64,000 bases of DNA from the NCBI RefSeq assembly GCF_004217555.1, contig NZ_SHKW01000001.1, positions 3,100,001 to 3,164,000 of the forward strand, in the 5' to 3' direction. Below are positions 29,029-38,151 of the stretch, piece after piece (the first letter of the stretch is position 1; each line of letters starts with the position of its first letter). Position numbers and translations under genes: made by a program. The notes beneath the pieces were generated by a model. It saw only the letters and a list, made by a program, of their open reading frames with translations. It made no database searches and was not told the origin of the DNA. Source of the DNA: Edaphobacter modestus (lineage in GTDB: Bacteria; Acidobacteriota; Terriglobia; Terriglobales; Acidobacteriaceae).

Positions 29029-29649
29029 ATGACCACACTTTTCTATCTCGCGGGTATTGTTGCCGTCATTGCTACGCTGCTCGCCATCACCCGACGCCAC
29101 GCGGTCCACGCACTGCTCTATCTGGTCGTGTCGCTGCTCGCCATCGCCGTGGATTTCTATGCTTTGGGGGCGGCTTTTGTGGCAGCGCTTGAAGTCATGA
29201 TTTATGCGGGTGCCATCATGGTGCTCTTTGTGTTCGTCGTGATGATGCTCAACGTCGCCGAGCACGCTATGGAAGTGGAGCGCGAGTGGCTGAGACCTCG
29301 AAACTGGTATGGGCCTTCCGTTCTCGCTCTGATCCTATTGGCAGAGCTGGCCTACTGCGCTTTTACATTCGGCAGCACGCCTTCGCTGGCTAACGCAGTA
29401 AGTCCAAAGCAAGTCGGCGTGGCGTTATTCAGGATTTACTGGATCGGAGTCGAACTAGTGTCTCTGTTGTTGATGGCGGGGTTAGTCGGAGCATGTCATC
29501 TGGGACACCGTGCAATCACAAGAGAGGAGGAACGACATGCAACAGGTGCCGATACAACACGCGCTGATTCTGGCGGCGATTTTGTTCGCGCTGGGTCTCG
29601 CCGGGCTTCTGACGAGGCGGAACCTGATCTTCACGCTCATGTGCATTGA
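29029..29649 (+). CDS. nuoJ: NADH-quinone oxidoreductase subunit J, with tail overlapping nuoK
   Basis: 206 residues with five membrane helices, including the conserved [20 protein letters not shown] near residue 60. The conserved domain ends at [11 protein letters not shown] near residue 165. The last 40 residues (starting [18 protein letters not shown]) come from reading nuoK sequence in another frame, because no stop occurs in the nuoJ frame until 29649. The overlap with nuoK is 113 bp, unusually long for this pair. Confidence 0.9.
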   Translation: MTTLFYLAGIVAVIATLLAITRRHAVHALLYLVVSLLAIAVDFYALGAAFVAALEVMIYAGAIMVLFVFVVMMLNVAEHAMEVEREWLRPRNWYGPSVLALILLAELAYCAFTFGSTPSLANAVSPKQVGVALFRIYWIGVELVSLLLMAGLVGACHLGHRAITREEERHATGADTTRADSGGDFVRAGSRRASDEAEPDLHAHVH

Positions 29650-29845
29650 GATCATGCTCAATGCGAGCGGCCTGGCCTTTGTCGCGGCTGGTTCCCGCTG
29701 GGGGCAACCGGACGGTCAGGTAATGTTTCTGTTTATTCTCGCCGTGGCAGCCGCCGAAGTTTCTGTCGGGCTGGGCTTCGTACTCCTGTTCCACAAGCGA
29801 CAAGCCGCATTGGATGTGGACGCCGCCAGCAGGTTGAGAGGTTGA
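29537..29845 (+). CDS. nuoK: NADH-quinone oxidoreductase subunit K
   Basis: 102 residues, three membrane helices. Conserved Glu residues are seen in [15 protein letters not shown] and [12 protein letters not shown], which form part of the proton path of the membrane arm. Start at 29537 is supported by GAGAGGAGG just upstream; the open frame from 29510 adds nine residues that are not NuoK-like. Its 5' third lies inside the nuoJ tail. Confidence 0.93.
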   Translation: MQQVPIQHALILAAILFALGLAGLLTRRNLIFTLMCIEIMLNASGLAFVAAGSRWGQPDGQVMFLFILAVAAAEVSVGLGFVLLFHKRQAALDVDAASRLRG

Positions 29846-29847
29846 AC

Positions 29848-31722
29848 ATGTTCCAACTATTGTGGCTTGTTGCGGCTGTTCCGCTTGCAAGTGCTGCAGT
29901 ACTTGCGCTGTTCGGTTCCCGGTTGCCCCGCAAAATCATCGCGATCTCGGGTGCCGGCTCCATCGGGTTCTCCGCGGCACTTACTTTGTTGATTGGCGCA
30001 GAGTTCGTAACATCGCCACCTGCCGGCAACGCTTATGTGCAGCACCTGTGGACGTGGATGAATAGCGGTGGATTTAGACCCGAGGTCGCACTCTATCTCG
30101 ATTCTGTTGCGCTTCTCATGCTTCTGGTCGTCACGTTTGTCGGCTTCCTGATTCATCTCTATTCCGTTGAGTACATGCGTGACGATGAAGGGTACGCGCG
30201 ATTCTTCGCCTATATGAACCTTTTTGCAGCGTCGATGATCACGCTTGTGCTAGCGAACAATCTGCTCTTGCTGTACCTGGGGTGGGAAGGTGTCGGGCTC
30301 TGCAGCTTTCTGCTGATCGGTTTCTGGTATCGGGATCCAGCGACCGTTCGCGCAGCGAGCAAAGCCTTTATCGTGACCCGGGTGGGCGATACCGCTTTCG
30401 CCGTAGGGTTATTCCTCCTGTTTACGCGGCTGGGGACGCTGGACATCCAGGAGTTGATGCATCGCGCCTCAGCGCAGTGGAGTTCGGGCAGTGGGGTCGC
30501 TGTGGCGGCAGCAGCGCTTTTACTCGGCGGGGCAGTTGGTAAATCCGCGCAACTGCCGCTCCAGACCTGGTTGCCGGACGCGATGGCCGGCCCCACGCCC
30601 ACCAGCGCACTCATTCACGCGGCGACCATGGTCACCGCGGGAGTTTATCTGATTGCACGCACGCACGTGCTCTTCACATTGGCTCCTCCTGTCCAGCTTG
30701 CCGTAGCGATCATTGGCACCGCCACGATGCTTTTGGCCGCCTTCAGCGCACTTGCCCAGCGTGATATGAAACGAGTGCTGGCGTACTCCACCATCAGTCA
30801 GATCGGTTACATGTTCCTCGCGCTCGGACTGGGTGCCTGGTCGGCTGCCCTGTTTCACCTTATGACGCACGCTTTCTTTAAGGCGCTGCTCTTTCTGGCT
30901 GCGGGAGTCGTCATTCATGCCGTACATGAGCAGGACCTCTACCGCATGGGCGGGCTCCGCTTCGAACTGCGACTCGCATTCTGGTCGTTCGTGATCGGCG
31001 GATCGGCACTGGCCGGCCTGCCACTGATAACCGCTGGTTTTTTCAGTAAGGACCTCATCCTATGGCAATCCTGGGCAGGTCCGAATGGAAATGTATTGTT
31101 CTGGATCGCGGGCATGACGGGAGCCATGCTTACCTCGCTCTACACCTTCAGACTGATCTCTCTGACCTTCTACGGCCCACAGCAGGCACACGTGAAAGCA
31201 GAAAGCGGCCTCTCTGTTCGCATCGCGCTGGTCGCACTTTGTGTTTTGTCGCTACTGGGTGGGTATGTGGATACTCCTCCACACTTTGGCGGCGTCCCCG
31301 CACTCTCAAACTTTCTAAGCAGCGCTTTGCCTCCGCTCGAAGAGGTTCACGTAGGTCCGATTACTGAAACCATCACGGCCCTCTGTGCCAGTCTGTCGTT
31401 CGGACTCGGCCTCGTGCTGGCGTACCTTCTCTATGGACCACACCGTTCGCGGCTGCCCGCCCAGGGTTTCCTGCCGAGGCTCTGGCTCTCAGGCTGGGGC
31501 TTCGACCGGATATATGACCAGCTGTTCGTTCGCCCGTTCCAATGGCTGACACGAAAGAGCAAGAGCGACATTGTGGACGTGCCGATCCGTGGGTTGGGCG
31601 AGATTACGGTGCTTGGGTATCGGACTTTGCGGCGGATACAGACCGGACATGTGCGTTGGTACGCAATGGGACTTGCTATGGGAACTGCCGCGATCCTTGC
31701 GATCGCATTCTTTGCCCGATGA
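29848..31722 (+). CDS. nuoL: NADH-quinone oxidoreductase subunit L
   Basis: 624 residues, antiporter-like subunit at the distal end of the membrane arm. LYLGWEGVGLCSFLLIGFW near residue 137 and KSAQLPLQTWLPDAM near 230 hold the key Glu and Lys. HAFFKALLFLAAG follows near 330. The last 100 residues give the long amphipathic lateral helix and terminal helix. ATG at 29848 is preferred to a TTG six bases upstream that overlaps the nuoK stop. Confidence 0.93.
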   Translation: MFQLLWLVAAVPLASAAVLALFGSRLPRKIIAISGAGSIGFSAALTLLIGAEFVTSPPAGNAYVQHLWTWMNSGGFRPEVALYLDSVALLMLLVVTFVGFLIHLYSVEYMRDDEGYARFFAYMNLFAASMITLVLANNLLLLYLGWEGVGLCSFLLIGFWYRDPATVRAASKAFIVTRVGDTAFAVGLFLLFTRLGTLDIQELMHRASAQWSSGSGVAVAAAALLLGGAVGKSAQLPLQTWLPDAMAGPTPTSALIHAATMVTAGVYLIARTHVLFTLAPPVQLAVAIIGTATMLLAAFSALAQRDMKRVLAYSTISQIGYMFLALGLGAWSAALFHLMTHAFFKALLFLAAGVVIHAVHEQDLYRMGGLRFELRLAFWSFVIGGSALAGLPLITAGFFSKDLILWQSWAGPNGNVLFWIAGMTGAMLTSLYTFRLISLTFYGPQQAHVKAESGLSVRIALVALCVLSLLGGYVDTPPHFGGVPALSNFLSSALPPLEEVHVGPITETITALCASLSFGLGLVLAYLLYGPHRSRLPAQGFLPRLWLSGWGFDRIYDQLFVRPFQWLTRKSKSDIVDVPIRGLGEITVLGYRTLRRIQTGHVRWYAMGLAMGTAAILAIAFFAR

Positions 31723-31731
31723 GGTATTGTG

Positions 31732-33228
31732 ATGATCCTGCTCAGCCTGATTCTGATTCTTCTCGTCGGTGGTATCTCATCGTGGATCGTCGCTCGTTGG
31801 CACGTAACAGTGGCACGTTGGATTGCTGTCGCAAGCGTGGGAGCGGATCTGGCGGTCACCATCGGTGTATGGATTGCCAACACTGGACGGTCGCAGCCCG
31901 CGACGCAACGCTGGTTGGAAGAATGCAATTTCAATTGGATTTCGCAGTTTGGTATCCGTTTCCATCTGGCACTCGATGGCCTTAGCCTGGCGTTGCTGCT
32001 CCTGACCTACTTTCTAGGCATCGTGGCCATTCTTTCCTCTTGGACGGAGATCCGGCAGCGAGTTGGTTTCTTTCACTTCAACCTGCTTTGGGTACTGGCA
32101 GGCATAACCGGTGTGTTCCTGGCTGCGGACCTGTTCGTCTTCTACCTGTTCTGGGAGTTGATGCTCGTGCCAATGTACTTTCTGATCGGCATATGGGGCC
32201 ACGAACGGCGGATCTATGCAGCAACGAAGTTCTTTCTTTTCACGCAACTGAGCGGTCTGTTGATGCTGATCGCGATCATTTCGCTGGCTGTTCTCCACCA
32301 GCACGCAACCGGCGTTTTCACCTTCGACTATGAACAGTTGCTCAATACAACGTTGTCTCCCCGTTCAGCACGTCTTTTGATGCTCGGGTTCTTTGTCGCG
32401 TTTGCGGTGAAACTACCCGCATTTCCCTTTCACACCTGGCTCCCGGATGCACATACCGAAGCTCCCACCGCCGGTAGCGTCATCCTGGCTGGACTTCTAC
32501 TGAAGACGGGCGCGTATGGGCTGATCCGTTTCGTGCTGCCTCTCTTTCCAGGCCCGTCGCGCGAATTGGCTCCCCTCATGATGACAGTCGGCGTGATCGG
32601 AATTCTTTACGGAGCAGTACTTGCGGTCGGTCAAACCGATCTTAAACGGCTCGTAGCCTACACCAGCGTCAGCCACATGGGATTCGTGCTCCTCGGAATC
32701 TTCGCGGGAAATGAAATTGCGCTCGAAGGAGCCGTGATCCAGATGATTAGCCATGGAATCAGTACGGGCGCGTTGTTCGTTCTTGCCGGCCTGCTTCAGG
32801 AGAGGATGCACACCCGCGAGATATCACAGATGGGTGGCCTTTGGGAGACCATGCCTGCGCTCAGCGGGGCGGGGCTCCTGTTTGCCATGGCCTCGCTCGG
32901 ACTTCCAGGACTCGGCGATTTCGTAGGTGAATTTCTCGTTCTGCTTGGGGCGTATCGAGCCAACATCAGTCTCACGGTTGTAGCGACCCTGGGCCTTCTC
33001 GCGGCCACGCTCTATGGGTTGAGGTTCGCTCAGGGCGCGTTCCATGGCCCGAACCTGCATCATTGGAGTCTGCCGGACATGCGCCTTCGCGAATCGACGA
33101 TCCTGGGTTCAATGATCCTTTGCCTCCTTTGGATCGGCCTCTACCCGCAACCAATCTTGAACACACTGCGTCCCAGCCTGGCTGCCGTGCAGCAAAGTGC
33201 GTTCCCGCAAGAGCTCGCTAGGAGATAA
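31732..33228 (+). CDS. nuoM: NADH-quinone oxidoreductase subunit M
   Basis: 498 residues, 14-helix antiporter-like subunit. FYLFWELMLVPMYFLIGIWG near residue 138 and KLPAFPFHTWLPDAHTEAP near 226 carry the conserved Glu and Lys. ATG at 31732 is spaced 6-7 nt after GAGGT; a GTG three bases earlier is also possible. It starts 9 bp after nuoL. Confidence 0.93.
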   Translation: MILLSLILILLVGGISSWIVARWHVTVARWIAVASVGADLAVTIGVWIANTGRSQPATQRWLEECNFNWISQFGIRFHLALDGLSLALLLLTYFLGIVAILSSWTEIRQRVGFFHFNLLWVLAGITGVFLAADLFVFYLFWELMLVPMYFLIGIWGHERRIYAATKFFLFTQLSGLLMLIAIISLAVLHQHATGVFTFDYEQLLNTTLSPRSARLLMLGFFVAFAVKLPAFPFHTWLPDAHTEAPTAGSVILAGLLLKTGAYGLIRFVLPLFPGPSRELAPLMMTVGVIGILYGAVLAVGQTDLKRLVAYTSVSHMGFVLLGIFAGNEIALEGAVIQMISHGISTGALFVLAGLLQERMHTREISQMGGLWETMPALSGAGLLFAMASLGLPGLGDFVGEFLVLLGAYRANISLTVVATLGLLAATLYGLRFAQGAFHGPNLHHWSLPDMRLRESTILGSMILCLLWIGLYPQPILNTLRPSLAAVQQSAFPQELARR

Positions 33229-33231
33229 GAA

Positions 33232-34683
33232 ATGAATGCCGCTGATTTTATTGCGTTGCTGCCGCTACTTACGATTTCGGCGACCGCAGTCGTTTTGATG
33301 ATCGCGATCGCAATCCGGCGCAATCACAAAGTTGCCGTCATAATTTCGCTGATCGGCGTGGCGGTGGCCGCGGCGAGCCTTTCGCTCACTGCATCCGCAG
33401 AACCGCGGCAGATCACCAGCCTTTTAGTTCTCGATTCCTATTCACGTCTCTACATGGCGATTCTTCTTGGTGCGGCAGCATTTGTATTCCTGTTCGGCTA
33501 TGACTACCTGAAGCGCCGCCAGGAACGTCCGGAGGAGTTTTATCTGCTTGTACTGCTGGCAACGACAGGCGCAATGGTGCTTGTCGTCAGCCTCAATTTT
33601 GTGTCGTTCTTCCTTGGATTGGAGCTGCTGAGCGTAGCACTTTACAGCCTGATCGCATACGTACGAACCGAGAGCGCGTCTATCGAAGCAGGAATCAAGT
33701 ATCTGGTTCTTGCTGCGTCATCATCATCCATCCTGCTGTTTGGTCTCGCGCTGATTTATGCGGATTCGGGGTCGATGGATCTCTCTCAGTTCGCTGCGGC
33801 GATGATCCGCCCTACAGGGTCTGCAAACACCGTTTCTCTTATGACGGGCCTGATGCTTGTTCTAACAGGCGTCGGGTTCAAGCTGGCGGTCGTTCCATTT
33901 CAACTCTGGACGCCGGATGTCTACGAAGGCGCGCCCTTGCCGGTTACGGCGTTCATTGCCACCGTATCGAAGGCTGGAATGTTTGCGTTTCTATTGCGTT
34001 GGTTCCATGTGCATGATGGGGGGTTATCGGGAGCGCTGGGCCTCGTCCTCACGATCATTGCGATCGCTTCCATGCTGGCGGGAAACCTTCTTGCGCTTTT
34101 GCAGACCAACGTCAAGAGGATTCTTGCATTTTCATCGATTGCTCATATGGGTTATCTGCTGGTCGCGTTGCTCGCTGGAGGACCACTCGGTGCCCCGGCA
34201 GCCACCTACTACCTGATCGCCTATGCAGCGACGATTCTCGGCACCTTCGGCCTGATGACCGTGGTGTCCGGGACGCGATGCGAAGCCGCCTCTATCGACG
34301 ACTACCGTGGACTCTTCTGGAAGAGACCGCTTCTTGCAGGTGCCTTCACCACAACGCTTCTTTCACTTGCAGGGATTCCACTCACTGCGGGATTCCTCGG
34401 TAAGTTCTACGTCATTGCGGCCGGCGCTTCACAATCCCGATGGCTACTTCTCTTCACCCTGGTCGTCAGCAGCACCATCGGTCTGTTCTACTATTTGCGC
34501 ATCATCGTCGCTATGTACTCCCAACCGGGAGGCCCTGGCCTCGAGGGAGAGTCATCCACACAGCAACTGTCTCTCCCAGCTACCCTGGCGCTCACAGCTC
34601 TTACCGCTCTCATATTGCTGCTGGGCGTCTACCCGGCACCACTTTGGGATGTCATCCTGGCTGTCACCCGCGATCTCGGATGA
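33232..34683 (+). CDS. nuoN: NADH-quinone oxidoreductase subunit N
   Basis: 483 residues, third antiporter-like subunit. FFLGLELLSVALYSLIAYVR near residue 123 and KLAVVPFQLWTPDVYEGAP near 219 hold the conserved charged residues. Last gene of the operon; it ends 13 bp from the stop codon of a convergent CBS-domain gene. Confidence 0.93.
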   Translation: MNAADFIALLPLLTISATAVVLMIAIAIRRNHKVAVIISLIGVAVAAASLSLTASAEPRQITSLLVLDSYSRLYMAILLGAAAFVFLFGYDYLKRRQERPEEFYLLVLLATTGAMVLVVSLNFVSFFLGLELLSVALYSLIAYVRTESASIEAGIKYLVLAASSSSILLFGLALIYADSGSMDLSQFAAAMIRPTGSANTVSLMTGLMLVLTGVGFKLAVVPFQLWTPDVYEGAPLPVTAFIATVSKAGMFAFLLRWFHVHDGGLSGALGLVLTIIAIASMLAGNLLALLQTNVKRILAFSSIAHMGYLLVALLAGGPLGAPAATYYLIAYAATILGTFGLMTVVSGTRCEAASIDDYRGLFWKRPLLAGAFTTTLLSLAGIPLTAGFLGKFYVIAAGASQSRWLLLFTLVVSSTIGLFYYLRIIVAMYSQPGGPGLEGESSTQQLSLPATLALTALTALILLLGVYPAPLWDVILAVTRDLG

Positions 34684-34696
34684 TCTATAACCCGGC

Positions 34697-35146
34697 CTAA
34701 CAAGGGTATTTTCCCTCGATATAGTGCTCTAGCTGTTCGATCGTGTGATCCTGGGCGAAAGCGATCCAGTTCACAAGGTCTCCGATGGAGATCATTCCCA
34801 GAATCTTCCCGTCGCAAACCACAGGAAGATGGCGAATCCGGTTGGTTGTGATCAGCCGCATGGCTTCGTCAACGGAACACTCTGGCGCAATGGTAATCGG
34901 CGACTCAACCATGATCTCGCTCACCGGAGTATCTTTCGAGCCTCGTCCCAGAAGGATGACCTTTCGGGCGTAGTCTCTCTCCGAAACGAGACCCACGAGT
35001 TGGCCTTGATCGATCACCAACAGCGCACCCACATCCTTATCGGCCATCATCTGCATGGCGGAATAGACTGTCGCATCGGAGGGTACGAACCATATGTCAC
35101 AACCCTTCTTGCGTAAAACGAAAGACACGGGATCAAGCACTCTCAT
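34697..35146 (-). CDS. CBS-domain pair protein
   Basis: 149 residues with two CBS domains in tandem: VYSAMQMMADKDVGALLVID ... GLVSERDYARKVI, and SVDEAMRLITTNRIRHLPVV ... GMISIGDLVNWI. Such stand-alone pairs bind adenine nucleotides and sense energy state or regulate a partner. The ATG at 35146 follows TAAGGAG; the longer frame from 35176 is less likely. It is convergent with the complex I operon, so shared regulation is not implied. Confidence 0.85.
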   Translation of the reverse strand: MRVLDPVSFVLRKKGCDIWFVPSDATVYSAMQMMADKDVGALLVIDQGQLVGLVSERDYARKVILLGRGSKDTPVSEIMVESPITIAPECSVDEAMRLITTNRIRHLPVVCDGKILGMISIGDLVNWIAFAQDHTIEQLEHYIEGKYPC

Positions 35147-35717
35147 GGCTAGCTCCTTACACGATTCAAGTCTCAAGGCGCTTTAGAGAAGAGACAAGCT
35201 AGACGCCGTACCCCAGTAGCTGCGTGTCGGGAACTGGGACGCGGCGCTTGCGGCAAGAAAGACAAATTTTCACAGCTACGCTCACACTTCAAACGAAGAA
35301 AGCCGTCACTCGGCGTCGAAATATACGCCCCGCACCGCAACAATTGCAAACCTGCTACCGAAGTTGAGCACATGGAGGACTTGCGGAATTTTCTACACGC
35401 CCTTACAAGAATGGAGAGGAGTTGACCGACGGAGTTGGCAGCCCGGAGGAAGTTCAATGGCTTCCATCTTGTCGTCTCGTCTACTTCTAAGGTTGCTAAG
35501 CCTAAGCAGTCGGAGTATCTACCTAAAAAAGTGGCTCCACGGGCTAGGTTTGGGACCACCTAAACACGTTTCACAAATGAAGTTAGTGACTGGAGCTGAT
35601 GCCGCTTGTCCCAGTCCCTGTTTCGAAATGGCCAGTCTCTCGTATTCCTGTTTGGCCGAAAGTTCGAAGATTGTCCGCAGACCCCGACCATTTATCCAAT
35701 TGGACTTTTTTGCCGAA
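35147..35717. other. Gene-free stretch between CBS gene and radical SAM gene
   Basis: No supported gene. A plus-strand open frame (35364-35783) is Ser/Arg-rich, lacks a ribosome site and overlaps the radical SAM gene, so I do not accept it. It contains copy B of the dispersed element (35649-35697). Upstream sequence of the CBS gene lies at its left edge. Confidence 0.45.
35649..35697 (+). repeat. Dispersed intergenic element, copy B
   Basis: TGTTTGGCCGAAAGTTCGAA is followed by GATTGTC, 9 nt, and CGACCATTTAT. It matches copy A (5878-5930) at most positions and ends 21 bp before the 3' end of the radical SAM gene on the other strand. Confidence 0.4.
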
Positions 35718-37778
35718 CTATGTGGGGATACCTCCAGGAGTCCGGTATATATCCACGAAGCCAGCCGCGTGTGCCCCGCTTAGTAGTCTTCTGGATACAT
35801 AGCTCCTCGCCTCTTCCTCCAACTGCGGAAGATCGTCCGCTAGTCTATCGAGGACCTTGGCAACTGTCTGGCTGCCGTCGCACACCTTGATAACAGCAGC
35901 CAGTGAAGTCGAGATCTCAACTAACCGAAGGGTGCCCTTGTCATCGACCCGCGTGGCATAGAAGACTTCCCCCCGCTGCTCAGGTTCCGTTCGGGCCGCA
36001 ATCGAAGTGACGATCTCCTCCAACTTGTATTCAAGCTTCAATGTTCGAGTCGTGCCTCTGGCACGGGGAACGTCCGCCGGCTGCAGCGGCTCGCCTACAG
36101 CAATGGCAACATGCTCGGCACAAGCATTCTCCTGTGCTTCTCCAGCAGCGGTTAGCATTTCTTCCGCGCGTACCAAAGCACGGACGGCAGGATTCTCCAG
36201 GAGGCGATGCTCGCTCAGGAAGCGCAGGAAGTCCCCGCGAAAGAGGCTTCCGACATAGTATCGACGGAGATCAGACCCGATCAGGTCCCCACGAAGTTTC
36301 ACCCGCCAGGTGCGCCACTCTTCGTGAAAGCAAAGCAGATCTGTCGCCTGGTCGATCGAACACAGCAGCCAGCGGAAGCACTCGACCGTCATGCTGAGGA
36401 ACTCGCGCAACTCGAAGAGCACATCGCGATCTAATCCCTTCACCGGGATCATGTAGAAGTTCGGAAAGATATCAGGGTAACTCCGAATCAAGGCAAGGTC
36501 CTGCCGGCTCTGGGTAAGTCCCTGATGCGACATATCGGAACACAACTCTTCCAGCACCATCTCGTTTTTGTGGTCCGCGTGAATCGGCGTTCCTGCCAGA
36601 GGAGCCAGTATGTTCAACTGAGGATGCGACCGCGCATGTCGCGCCGCATACGTGAAGATTCGCAGCGTGCCGCGAAGATCCTCCCAATCCTCCTCGGGAA
36701 AGCCGGTGATGAGCGCCGCCGTTGTCTTCATCCCAACCTGCTCGGCTATGTCGAGCATCTCCCTTGCACGCTCCAGATCGAGATCTTTATCGATCACCCG
36801 TTGCATCTTCTGGGAGCCTGTCTCGATTCCAAAAAAGATGCTCCGGCAACCGCTTCGAGCCATGAGTTCCAGCAGTTCCCTGTCGACGCAATCCGTACGG
36901 GCGCTGCACTCCCATGTAAACCCCTCATCGCAGGCGAGCATCGCCTCGCAGAATGCGACGACACGCTTTCTGTCGACCGTAAACATATCGTGTACCAGTT
37001 TGAAGTGGTGGATACCGTAGACTTCTGCAATCTCTCTCATCTCCTTTAGCACCCTTGCAGGAGATCGAAGCCGGAACTTCCGCCTGAAGAAATCGTTGGT
37101 GGAGCAAAAAGTGCAGGAGAACGGGCATCCTCTGCCGAGTTCGATGGAAGCTGACGTGGACTTGGCAAGATACTTCGACAGGTGATATGCCGGCGGTGGA
37201 AGATCATCGAGGTCCTCGATCACCGGCGCATTGGGATTCCGTCTTACCCCGGTTCCGTCGCGGTAGGTAAGTCCGCGGACTTGCGAGAAGTTATAATCCC
37301 GGTGAAGTTCCTGGAACAGGGAGGGCAGGGTCTGCTCCACCTCGCCGCGGAGGATGAAGTCCACACAAGGAAAGGCAGCGAGGGTGGCAGCATCCACAAC
37401 AGAAGCCTGCGGTCCGCCAAACAAAATCATCGCGTAGGGGCGGAGGTTCTTCACCGCGCGGGCCACGCGGATGCTTAAGGGATAGGTGCTGCAGATGGAA
37501 CTGAACCCGTACAGATCGGCGTTTGAGCGAACGGCGATCTCCGCAAGATACTCCGCAAACGTGTCGGCGTGTAGCCCGCCCGGCATCGCGGCATACTCCA
37601 GATAGGCTGTATTTGCGTCGATAAGGTGAGGGATGTCTCCGCAGCTCTCGAGGACTGCGGCGACGCTCAAAATGCCAAGCTGCGGCAGCGAAGCGGCTAA
37701 CTGCACCGCCTCGCTTAGCAGCTCTCCTTGGCTTCGAAACTCCGTGACAGTCGGAGCAGTAATCAGACAACAATGCAT
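35718..37778 (-). CDS. B12-binding radical SAM enzyme with PqqD-like C-terminal domain
   Basis: 686 residues. Residues about 1-185 resemble a cobalamin-binding Rossmann domain of radical SAM enzymes (LPQLGILSVAAVLE, FSSICSTYPLSIRVARAVK, MILFGGPQASVVD, FILRGEVEQTLPSL). The radical SAM core has C-x3-C-x2-C as GRGCPFSCTFCST near residue 218, and IFFGIETGS and LITGFPEEDWEDL near 310-360. The C-terminal 75 residues (LVEISTSLAAVIKVCDGSQT, VAKVLDRLADDLPQLEEEA) read like a PqqD/RRE peptide-recognition domain. B12 radical SAM proteins often methylate unactivated carbons. It lies 44 bp downstream of a 78-residue gene and two genes after an ECF sigma/kinase pair. Substrate unknown; the PqqD-like call is by pattern only. 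Confidence 0.78.
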   Translation of the reverse strand: MHCCLITAPTVTEFRSQGELLSEAVQLAASLPQLGILSVAAVLESCGDIPHLIDANTAYLEYAAMPGGLHADTFAEYLAEIAVRSNADLYGFSSICSTYPLSIRVARAVKNLRPYAMILFGGPQASVVDAATLAAFPCVDFILRGEVEQTLPSLFQELHRDYNFSQVRGLTYRDGTGVRRNPNAPVIEDLDDLPPPAYHLSKYLAKSTSASIELGRGCPFSCTFCSTNDFFRRKFRLRSPARVLKEMREIAEVYGIHHFKLVHDMFTVDRKRVVAFCEAMLACDEGFTWECSARTDCVDRELLELMARSGCRSIFFGIETGSQKMQRVIDKDLDLERAREMLDIAEQVGMKTTAALITGFPEEDWEDLRGTLRIFTYAARHARSHPQLNILAPLAGTPIHADHKNEMVLEELCSDMSHQGLTQSRQDLALIRSYPDIFPNFYMIPVKGLDRDVLFELREFLSMTVECFRWLLCSIDQATDLLCFHEEWRTWRVKLRGDLIGSDLRRYYVGSLFRGDFLRFLSEHRLLENPAVRALVRAEEMLTAAGEAQENACAEHVAIAVGEPLQPADVPRARGTTRTLKLEYKLEEIVTSIAARTEPEQRGEVFYATRVDDKGTLRLVEISTSLAAVIKVCDGSQTVAKVLDRLADDLPQLEEEARSYVSRRLLSGAHAAGFVDIYRTPGGIPT

Positions 37779-37822
37779 GGCTCGCCCTCGTCGACGACGG
37801 AGCCCGTGTACTCAGATCTCTA

Positions 37823-38059
37823 CTAGCCTTCTGTTTTAAATATCACCGTCAGGCCCTTGCCAGAAGGAATCGGCCCCGACCCCGACGATAGCGCATGTAT
37901 ATCATTGCCATTGCTGCCAGAGGGAGGGTCGTTGTACCAAAAAAACGGATTAACTTCTAATTTCAGCGCAGCTGTCACTGCGGCGCCAACATCTTCTGGT
38001 GTTGCTTTATCCACGGGCACTTTGATCAATAGGAACGGTTCCTTTGTGTAATCCGCCAT
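37823..38059 (-). CDS. 78-residue protein, possible peptide substrate of the radical SAM enzyme
   Basis: The start is chosen from CTGGAGTGGA, which places GGAG 7 nt before the second of two adjacent ATG codons (38062 and 38059). The N-terminal half (YTKEPFLLIKVPVDKATPED, VGAAVTAALKLEVNPFFW) looks structured and leader-like. The C-terminal half is rich in Gly, Ser, Pro and Asn (NDPPSGSNGNDIHALSSGSG) and ends KTEG. It has no signal peptide, Cys or hydrophobic segment. It sits between the Ser/Thr kinase (92 bp upstream) and the B12 radical SAM enzyme (44 bp downstream). That spacing and composition fit a ribosomally made precursor peptide, but it could equally be a small globular protein of unknown role. 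Confidence 0.55.
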   Translation of the reverse strand: MADYTKEPFLLIKVPVDKATPEDVGAAVTAALKLEVNPFFWYNDPPSGSNGNDIHALSSGSGPIPSGKGLTVIFKTEG

Positions 38060-38151
38060 CATTCCACTCCAGAAGTAGAATTTTTTGGATCCCCAGGGTT
38101 TGGCTATTCTAGTCCAGGAAAGATTCGCGTGCTGCACTATCATGATTTTTT

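Noticed and set aside
35364..35783. A 139-codon plus-strand open frame.
   Set aside because: No ribosome site, low-complexity Ser/Arg/Leu content, and it overlaps the 3' end of the radical SAM gene.
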